The notes under the pieces were generated by a model, which did no database searches, was not told the DNA's origin, and saw only the letters and a list, made by a program, of their open reading frames with translations. The translations under genes and the position numbers were made by a program. A stretch of DNA of 5,728 bases from Deltaproteobacteria bacterium. Its GTDB lineage: Bacteria > Desulfobacterota > DSM-4660 > Desulfatiglandales > HGW-15. The stretch spans positions 1-5,728 of the forward strand of contig JAFDIC010000270.1 in NCBI GenBank assembly GCA_019308525.1. Reading direction: 5' to 3'. Positions within the stretch are counted from its first letter, which is position 1. Each line of letters opens with the position of its first letter. This document shows, in pieces, positions 1-4,867 of the stretch.

Positions 1-1134
1 TATATCACTGGTGGACTAAGCCGGTCTGACGATCGAAACACGGCCTTCAGCCGTGGTGCGGTTGAGGGAGACAAATATAATCTCATGTTCGAAAACAGTA
101 TCAAGAATATTGGAAAACAAATACAGGGGAAAACAATTCTTGACCATGCTATGGGTGCAGCCGCACGAACTCCTGATTCTATTTTTCGCAAGACTACCTA
201 TGCGCGAGATGAAGCTCCTCCAGCCATGAACCGTATTTTCAGGTTGCGTGATCCTGAACCTTATGCAATGACAAGAGTTATTAAAGACATGGCCATTTGG
301 AGCGGGGCGGATCAAGTAGGCGTGGCAAGGCTTAATCCCTTATGGCTTTACACCAACTGGGGTCTTCATAATATCATGTATACTAACGCCGCAGAGGCAG
401 GTGACCCTATTGAGATCCCGGCTGAATACACGAACGTGATCGTTATGATTCATGAAATGGATTATGATCTTATCAAGCGGTCTCCCTATCGAGAGGCAGC
501 TTCGCCTATGGGGTATTCGCGAATGGCATGGTGTGCAAGTATCCTTGCATCTTTTATCAGGGAGCTGGGGTACAAAGCAATCCCTTGTGGAAATGAACTG
601 GGTCTAAGCATTCCCATGGCTGTCGATGCGGGCTTGGGGGAGATGGGGCCTAACGGGCTGTTGATCACCCGTGATTTCGGTCCAAGGGTACGCATCAGCA
701 AGGTTTTGACCGAGTTACCACTGGTCCCTGATTCCCCCATAGATATGGGGGTGCAAGAATTTTGTGAGAAATGTAAGCTCTGTGCAAAATATTGCCCGAG
801 CCGAGCACTCATGTCGGGGGAAAGAACAGACCAGGCGTGGGATCAATGCAATTCTCCGGGCATGTTGAAATGGCCCATCAGGGCCATGAGGTGTTTTGAA
901 TGGTGGGTGAAGAACGGAAACGGGTGTTCTGTTTGCATAAGGGTTTGCCCCTGGAACAAACCAAACAATTCTTTGCACAAAATCGTCCGAATCTTTGCCG
1001 AAAGAAACCTACTGATAAGGCTTATTGTAAAATTGGATCAACTACTTGGCTTTGGCAGGCAGAGTAAACGCCCACTGTTTGCTGCCATGAAAAACATACC
1101 TCCAGTAGAAAAGCTGCCATCCTCTGGAACTTGA
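1..1134 (+). CDS. Reductive dehalogenase-like corrinoid/Fe-S protein, copy 1 (5'-truncated by window edge)
   Basis: Frame 1 is open from base 1 and already matches the second copy from its residue 12 (YITxGL..D.RNT.FSRGAVEGD). The gene therefore starts about 11 codons before the window, and the Met codon at 85 is internal. In total 377 residues are visible, about 388 expected. The core carries AGLGEMG, GPRVRISKVLT, LPLVPD and then a CX2CX2CX3CP motif (visible residues 255, 258, 261, 265). A second set follows at C298-X10-C309-X2-C312-X3-CP, with another Cys at 283. This is the two [4Fe-4S] plus corrinoid layout of RdhA-type enzymes. Tyr172, Asn198 and Arg231 (codons 514, 592, 691) have the spacing I recall for PceA Tyr246/Asn272/Arg305. 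About 390 residues is short for an exported RdhA (450-500), consistent with absence of a Tat leader. Likely cytoplasmic reductive enzyme; substrate unknown. QueG is a distant relative, but its GWIGKNT-type motif is absent. An oddity is Pro where copy 2 has Arg (GEMG-P versus GEMG-R). Confidence 0.88.
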   Translation, partial: YITGGLSRSDDRNTAFSRGAVEGDKYNLMFENSIKNIGKQIQGKTILDHAMGAAARTPDSIFRKTTYARDEAPPAMNRIFRLRDPEPYAMTRVIKDMAIWSGADQVGVARLNPLWLYTNWGLHNIMYTNAAEAGDPIEIPAEYTNVIVMIHEMDYDLIKRSPYREAASPMGYSRMAWCASILASFIRELGYKAIPCGNELGLSIPMAVDAGLGEMGPNGLLITRDFGPRVRISKVLTELPLVPDSPIDMGVQEFCEKCKLCAKYCPSRALMSGERTDQAWDQCNSPGMLKWPIRAMRCFEWWVKNGNGCSVCIRVCPWNKPNNSLHKIVRIFAERNLLIRLIVKLDQLLGFGRQSKRPLFAAMKNIPPVEKLPSSGT

Positions 1135-1199
1135 GCTTGACCAGTGGAATGCATTTGAGTTGCCCCTAGGAACCGAAGGTCTAAATAATGCGTAATAAG

Positions 1200-1240
1200 G
1201 GCTCATATGTTTGTTGGGGAAGATGGCTACTTATGAGCTT
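1200..1240. other. Weak inverted repeat in the gap before the amidohydrolase
   Basis: GCTCATA at 1201-1207 is complementary to TATGAGC at 1232-1238, with a 24-nt loop and no T-tract after it. It lies in the 166-bp gap between the copy 1 dehalogenase-like gene and the amidohydrolase. It could be part of a leader structure or chance. It does not look like a rho-independent terminator, so cotranscription of the two genes is not excluded. I see no small gene in this gap, in particular no rdhB-like membrane protein. Confidence 0.2.
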
Positions 1241-1300
1241 GACTATGATTGTTTACTCCACACGGGGATATCCGTATTGACGTAGAAGGGAGAGATATAG

Positions 1301-2686
1301 ATGAGTGAAAAGACTATCCTGTTGAAAGATGCCGATTTTGTAGTAAGGGACTATGGGACCGTTGAACGTTCTGCTTCTGTGGTAATTAGGGGAAACCTTA
1401 TTGTTGATGTTGGTAATAGGGAAGAGTTTGAGAACAAATATACCTTTGATGAAGTTCATGACTGCCACGGTCGGATTGTTTTGCCAGGGCTGATAGATAG
1501 CCATACCCACTGCAATGAAACCATTATGAGGGGGCTTGGGCATCAATTGAAATTCCACAATTGGGTTGATAACATAATTCTACCCATTGGGGCGGCCATG
1601 GAAGCCATGGAGGACAGGGATCAATTGTATTACTGCCTTGCACAGCTTACGGCCATGGAATTGGTTGCAAGCGGATCCACGTCCCTCCTGGAGCACAGCG
1701 TCAATTTTGGGAAATATCATGTTATCGCCATTGCAAGAGGTCTAAGTGATTTCGGTATCAGGGGGGCGGTGGCTAAAGGTGCGGAAGATTTTTCGGACTT
1801 GGATCGAGGGCACGTGGGTGATCTTGAAAGGGAGATGAAAGAGACGCAAGAGTATCTCGAAAAATGGCAGGCAGAGAAAGATGAATTGATTCAGGCATGG
1901 GTCGGGCCTTCGGGTATTGAGGGAAAGACTACTGGTGGATGCACTGGTCCGCTGCTGACTGAGCTCAAGAAGCTCGCCAATGCCTATGGAACTCATTTCC
2001 ATACACATCTTGCCGGGAATATATGGGAGGTGGAAAATATAAGAAAACAAAAGGGTTTTGCGGGAAGTGTCGCCTTTGGGGAGCGGATAGGAATTCTAGA
2101 TGAAAGGACTTCTCTTGCCCATTGCATTGTTATTAGTCACGGCGAGGATAGAATCCTTCAAGACACTGGTGCCAAAATCAGCCACTGCCCAAGTTGTAAC
2201 CAGATATGCGCTCTTGGGGTCATCCCTCTGGTACGTCTCAGGGAACAGGGCACAATCTGTGGCATTGGGACCGATGGCGCGCCCCAGAATGATTCCCTGG
2301 ATATGATCAGGGAGATGAGACAGGCTGTTCTTCTTCAGAAAATCCATTTTTTAGATCCGGATATCATGAGTCATGTGGATGCCTTCAGGATGGCCACCGA
2401 ATCAGGAGCAAAAATTTTGGGGATTGAAAACCTCGGGAAAATTCAGCCAGGATATTTGGCGGATATTACCATTGTCCAGGTCGAAGGGAACCTTTTTTTG
2501 ACCCCCATGTATGATCCGCTTGATACCCTGGTATACGCAGGCTCCGGTGGCAGGGACGTGGCTATGACAATGGTAAATGGACGGATAGTATACAAGGATG
2601 GTGAATTCAAAACGATTGATGCAGAGAAGGTGATTTCCAAGGTAGAAGAAGCCGCCCTCAAGATCAGGGAGCAGCTTGGCTTCTAG
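1301..2686 (+). CDS. Amidohydrolase of the chlorohydrolase / MTA-SAH deaminase (AtzA/TrzN/MtaD-like) family
   Basis: A 461-residue protein, the usual length for this family. An N-terminal beta-sandwich segment (1-60) leads to LPGLIDSHTH, giving the metal ligands His68 and His70, followed by the family's RG...W.....P pattern. Other expected residues are His236 on the fifth strand (HTHLAGN), His274 (LAHC), SHCPSCN at 294-300 and Asp325 in GIGTDG, then DMIREMRQAVLLQK. The C-terminal part (GKIQPGYLADI, VNGRIVYKDG) closes the composite sandwich. This is a mononuclear-metal (Zn/Fe) TIM-barrel hydrolase acting on C-N or C-Cl bonds of ring or amidine substrates, presumably cytoplasmic (no signal peptide). 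The catalytic Glu normally three residues after the strand-5 His is Gly239 here, so activity or chemistry may differ. The start is supported by AAGGGAG 8 nt upstream. It lies 166 bp after the dehalogenase-like gene on the same strand; the real substrate cannot be named. Confidence 0.88.
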   Translation: MSEKTILLKDADFVVRDYGTVERSASVVIRGNLIVDVGNREEFENKYTFDEVHDCHGRIVLPGLIDSHTHCNETIMRGLGHQLKFHNWVDNIILPIGAAMEAMEDRDQLYYCLAQLTAMELVASGSTSLLEHSVNFGKYHVIAIARGLSDFGIRGAVAKGAEDFSDLDRGHVGDLEREMKETQEYLEKWQAEKDELIQAWVGPSGIEGKTTGGCTGPLLTELKKLANAYGTHFHTHLAGNIWEVENIRKQKGFAGSVAFGERIGILDERTSLAHCIVISHGEDRILQDTGAKISHCPSCNQICALGVIPLVRLREQGTICGIGTDGAPQNDSLDMIREMRQAVLLQKIHFLDPDIMSHVDAFRMATESGAKILGIENLGKIQPGYLADITIVQVEGNLFLTPMYDPLDTLVYAGSGGRDVAMTMVNGRIVYKDGEFKTIDAEKVISKVEEAALKIREQLGF

Positions 2687-2725
2687 TCAAAAGTGCACGG
2701 CGACTACCTCTGCGTGTTCCTCTGC
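2687..2725. other. Short convergent gap with a 7-nt direct repeat
   Basis: The amidohydrolase and the regulator converge here with only 39 bp between their stop codons. CCTCTGC occurs at 2707-2713 and again at 2719-2725, 12 bp apart. No GC-rich hairpin with a T-tract is visible on either strand, so no terminator is called. Confidence 0.3.
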
Positions 2726-3313
2726 TTAAAGGGACGGGGGTGAGAGGGCTGAGATGAATTCCACTTCGGTATCACCAACGTTTTCCCACCTGTGGGGTAT
2801 GGTGCTGTCAAAGTATATGCTGTCCCCTTCTTCCAGTATGAACTCCCGGTCCCCAATGATGGCCTTGAATCTGCCCTTCAGTACCATGCCGCATTCTTCT
2901 CCTTCGTGGAAAAAGGGTTCCTTGACCTTGGCGCCGACAGGGTAGCGAAAAAAAATGAATTCCATCCTGTGATTATAGACCGGGGCCAGCAATTCCATGT
3001 ATCCGCCGAAGGGCATGAGCAGCTTGTTTCTCCTGTCACGTCTTACAACGGATATGGAGTTGGGCTTGAGATGAGGGCTGGGCTCCTGCGCCGGGACAGC
3101 ACTATTGCTCGAGATCTCTTCTTGAAAGAGGCTCGCGAATCCTATACCCAACGCCTTGACAATCTTCTGGATGTTGCTGATAGAGGAAGAGGAGACCCCC
3201 CGTTCAATCTGGCTCAAGAGCCCGATGGAAACCCCCGATTTTTTGGACAATTCTTTCAGTGTCAACCTTTGTCTTAATCGATGTTCTTTTATTTTAGTTC
3301 CTATAGCAATCAT
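2726..3313 (-). CDS. XRE-family HTH regulator with C-terminal cupin sensor domain
   Basis: The chosen start gives 195 residues (MIAIGTKIKE...). An HTH_3/XRE DNA-binding domain spans about 6-57, with the typical LTLKELSKKSGVS..LLSQIERG core. A linker follows, then a cupin_2 beta-barrel at about 112-190 with HEGEE at 136-140, a G...LKGRF turn and the second motif GDSIYFDSTIPHRWEN (His174). This is the PuuR/SutR-like architecture, in which the cupin binds a small effector. The start is placed at 3313 because AGGGG lies 5 nt before it on the minus strand; the upstream in-frame Met at 3367 has no clear ribosome site and would add 18 residues that fit no domain. It is divergent from the solute-binding protein gene and convergent with the amidohydrolase, so it probably regulates one or both, and itself, through the 3314-3630 region. 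Ligand unknown. Confidence 0.9.
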   Translation of the reverse strand: MIAIGTKIKEHRLRQRLTLKELSKKSGVSIGLLSQIERGVSSSSISNIQKIVKALGIGFASLFQEEISSNSAVPAQEPSPHLKPNSISVVRRDRRNKLLMPFGGYMELLAPVYNHRMEFIFFRYPVGAKVKEPFFHEGEECGMVLKGRFKAIIGDREFILEEGDSIYFDSTIPHRWENVGDTEVEFISALSPPSL

Positions 3314-3318
3314 AGAAA

Positions 3319-3323
3319 CCCCT
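3319..3323 (-). promoter_or_regulatory. Ribosome binding site deciding the regulator start
   Basis: On the minus strand this reads AGGGG, 5 nt before the ATG at 3313-3311. The alternative ATG at 3367-3365 is preceded only by an AT-rich stretch without a Shine-Dalgarno match. Confidence 0.6.
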
Positions 3324-3375
3324 GTATTTCTTGTATTCGGATTTTGTGATAGCCCAAGCAATTTCATATTTTCAC

Positions 3376-3397
3376 TATTGATTTCAGAAAATCAATA
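3376..3397. promoter_or_regulatory. Perfect 9-bp-arm inverted repeat, candidate operator
   Basis: TATTGATTT (3376-3384), a 4-nt centre CAGA, then AAATCAATA (3389-3397) are perfectly complementary. The symmetric 22-bp length suits a dimeric HTH repressor or activator. It lies 63 bp upstream of the regulator start and 28 bp upstream of the predicted -35 box of the solute-binding protein gene. A single site could therefore serve both divergent genes. Assignment to the adjacent XRE-cupin protein is inference from position and symmetry. Confidence 0.5.
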
Positions 3398-3424
3398 AGA
3401 AATTTAAAATTTTGAAAATATCTA

Positions 3425-3453
3425 TTGACAACTGCAATGGTTTGAAATATACA
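3425..3453 (+). promoter_or_regulatory. Predicted sigma70-type promoter for the solute-binding protein gene
   Basis: A perfect -35 TTGACA (3425-3430), a 17-nt spacer and a -10-like TATACA (3448-3453, four of six consensus bases) sit in an AT-rich stretch. Transcription would start near 3460, giving a leader of about 170 nt before the ATG at 3631. Similar TTGAAA(A)TAT stretches at 3412-3421 and 3442-3450, 30 bp apart, flank the -35 box. Confidence 0.5.
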
Positions 3454-3630
3454 TCCGAATTCACTACAAGAAGACAATTTGTCATTGGCTCCAGTGCGTG
3501 AACTGTTATAGGCTTTGACCTGGTTATCCTCTTTGAGAATCCATACATCATGTGGCACTAGAAATGAATCAAGCGAATATATTGTGCTTTTCAAACCAAA
3601 AAACAATTACAACCTGAGAGGAGGAGGCCT
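3454..3630 (+). other. Long 5' leader / intergenic stretch upstream of the solute-binding protein gene
   Basis: No convincing gene is seen between the predicted promoter and the start codon at 3631. It contains GACAA-T-TTGTC (3473-3483), a small near-palindrome just downstream of the predicted start site. It also contains TGGCAC at 3553-3558, which matches a sigma54 -24 element, but the matching -12 position reads ATGA rather than TTGC. It ends with the very strong ribosome site GAGAGGAGGAGG (3616-3627). I recognise no known riboswitch. Confidence 0.35.
3616..3627 (+). promoter_or_regulatory. Very strong, repeated Shine-Dalgarno
   Basis: The purine tract holds overlapping AGGAGG matches, one 6 nt and one 3 nt before the ATG at 3631. 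It fixes the start of the solute-binding protein and suggests high translation, as is common for periplasmic binding proteins. Confidence 0.75.
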
Positions 3631-4782
3631 ATGAAAAAGAGACATTTGTTGAGCATCGGATTTGTTTTCGCGTGTGTTTTTGCCATAACCATCTCCACAT
3701 CCTTGGCGGAAAAAGAACCGTACAGGGTCGGGTCGATCCTGGAAGTAACAGGGGGCCTGTCATTTCTGGGCCAGCCTGCTAAGAACACCCTTGTGATGAT
3801 AGAAGAGGAGATCAATCGCGCAGGCGGCATAAACGGTCATCCGCTCAGGGTCATTATCTATGATACTGAGGGGAAGCCGACACGGGCCGTCACCCTTGCC
3901 CAAAAACTGATCAAGAGGGACAAGGTTTGTGCCATAGTTGGACCCATGTCGAGTGGTTCCGCGCTTGCGGTTATACCCATAACCCAGAAGGCCGAGATGC
4001 CCCATATAGCACTTGGTGCCAGCAGGAAGATAGTGGAACCTCCGAAAAAATGGGTGTTCAACACCGTCCAGACCGATACCAACGCGGTTTCACGGATCTA
4101 TGAATACATGAGAGGTGTTGGAATAAGAAAGGTGGGAATCATAACCGTATCAAACGGCTTTGGTGACAGTGGCCGAGAGCAGCTCCTGGCACTGGCTCCA
4201 AAGTACGGGATTGAGGTCAAGGCGGATGAGAAATTCGGGGCCAAGGATTCGGATATGACCGCCCAGCTTACGAAGATTCAAAGGACGGATGCCGAGGCGA
4301 TCGTTTGCTGGACGGTCGGGCCAACCCAGGCAGTCGTGACGAAGAACTGGAAACAGCTCGCCATGAAGATACCCCTCTATCAGAGTCACGGGGCCGCTTC
4401 AAAGCTTTTCTTGCAGATGACAGGGAAGGCCGGTGAGGGAATTATTTTCCCGGCGCCAAAGCTTATTGTGCTGGATCAGATACCGGATTCAGATCCCCAG
4501 AAAGCCATCCTGGAGAAATATCGTGACACCTATGAGGCAAAATTCAAGCAGGACGTGAGCAAGTTCGGCGGGAATGCACACGATGCCTTGCGCATAGTCA
4601 TATCGGCACTAAGCGCGGTGGGGCCTGATCGAGCCAAGATCAGGGATTACGTGGAGAACCTGAGAGATTGGCTGGGCGTGGTGGGGAAATACAACTATTC
4701 ACCCACCAACCATAACGGGCTCACAAAGGATTATTTTGTCATGGTCCAGGTCGTAAACGGGGAGTGGAAGCTGCTCCAATAG
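3631..4782 (+). CDS. Periplasmic ABC-type solute-binding protein (LivK / Peripla_BP_6 family)
   Basis: A 383-residue protein, normal for the family. Residues 1-26 form a Sec signal peptide: MKKRH, a hydrophobic core, and a likely signal peptidase I site after S-L-A26. There is no lipobox, so it should be soluble in the periplasm. The mature part begins with the class I fold pattern YRVGSILEVTGGLSFLG and has NRAGGINGHPL, a GPMSSGSA ligand-loop segment (104-111) and SNGFGDSG (174-181). Further matches are FGAKDSDMTAQL (202-213), AHDALRIVISAL and a C-terminal GKYNYSPTNHNGL. Family members bind branched-chain amino acids, amides or aromatic acids for HAAT-type ABC importers; the ligand here cannot be read from the sequence. 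No permease or ATPase genes follow in the window; instead a dehalogenase-like gene begins 85 bp downstream. It probably supplies substrate to this locus. It has its own predicted promoter and is divergent from the cupin regulator. Confidence 0.92.
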   Translation: MKKRHLLSIGFVFACVFAITISTSLAEKEPYRVGSILEVTGGLSFLGQPAKNTLVMIEEEINRAGGINGHPLRVIIYDTEGKPTRAVTLAQKLIKRDKVCAIVGPMSSGSALAVIPITQKAEMPHIALGASRKIVEPPKKWVFNTVQTDTNAVSRIYEYMRGVGIRKVGIITVSNGFGDSGREQLLALAPKYGIEVKADEKFGAKDSDMTAQLTKIQRTDAEAIVCWTVGPTQAVVTKNWKQLAMKIPLYQSHGAASKLFLQMTGKAGEGIIFPAPKLIVLDQIPDSDPQKAILEKYRDTYEAKFKQDVSKFGGNAHDALRIVISALSAVGPDRAKIRDYVENLRDWLGVVGKYNYSPTNHNGLTKDYFVMVQVVNGEWKLLQ

Positions 4783-4806
4783 AAAGACCTGATTCTTGCT
4801 GATGAG

Positions 4807-4847
4807 ACTCTCTCGTTTCCTCGTCAGGAGGCGAGAGAGTTGTCTTT
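4807..4847 (+). terminator. Strong stem-loop between solute-binding protein and dehalogenase-like gene (terminator or attenuator)
   Basis: ACTCTCTCG (4807-4815) pairs perfectly with CGAGAGAGT (4832-4840). The stem can extend inward by two G-U and four Watson-Crick pairs to a CGTC loop (4822-4825), giving about 15 bp in total. A modest T-rich tail (TTGTCTTTG) follows. The hairpin ends only 27 bp before the next start codon, leaving no room for a separate promoter after it. It may act as a leaky terminator or 3' mRNA stabiliser that lowers expression of the downstream gene relative to the binding protein. Confidence 0.7.
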
Positions 4848-4867
4848 GATACAGGGTTGGGAGATCA

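Noticed and set aside
486..812. Minus-strand open frame opposite copy 1, with a similar one at 5467-5673 opposite copy 2; the two share sequence such as HFSQNSCTPIS
   Set aside because: The similarity is the antisense shadow of the conserved Cys-rich region of the two paralogues. Neither has a domain or credible ribosome site.
1..1134. Epoxyqueuosine reductase (QueG) as identity of the dehalogenase-like genes
   Set aside because: The loop reads GEMGRLG/GEMGPNG followed by LITR.FGPRVR, not the GWIGKNT-type loop of QueG, and the N-terminal D.RNT.FSRG region is typical of RdhA.
2792..3277. Plus-strand open frame of 161 codons opposite the regulator
   Set aside because: It is antisense to a clear HTH-cupin gene, has no recognisable motifs, and overlaps the regulator's coding region almost entirely.
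3313..3367. Longer regulator start at 3367
   Set aside because: It has no Shine-Dalgarno sequence, and the extra 18 residues do not belong to the HTH domain; the 3313 start has AGGGG at good spacing.
3553..3568. Sigma54 promoter TGGCAC-N5-ATGA
   Set aside because: The -24 half is perfect, but the -12 half lacks the GC dinucleotide, so it is noted only as a weak possibility within the leader entry.
3364..3606. Minus-strand open frame of 80 codons in the intergenic region
   Set aside because: It covers the predicted promoter and inverted repeat, has no ribosome site or recognisable domain, and its composition follows the AT-rich spacer.
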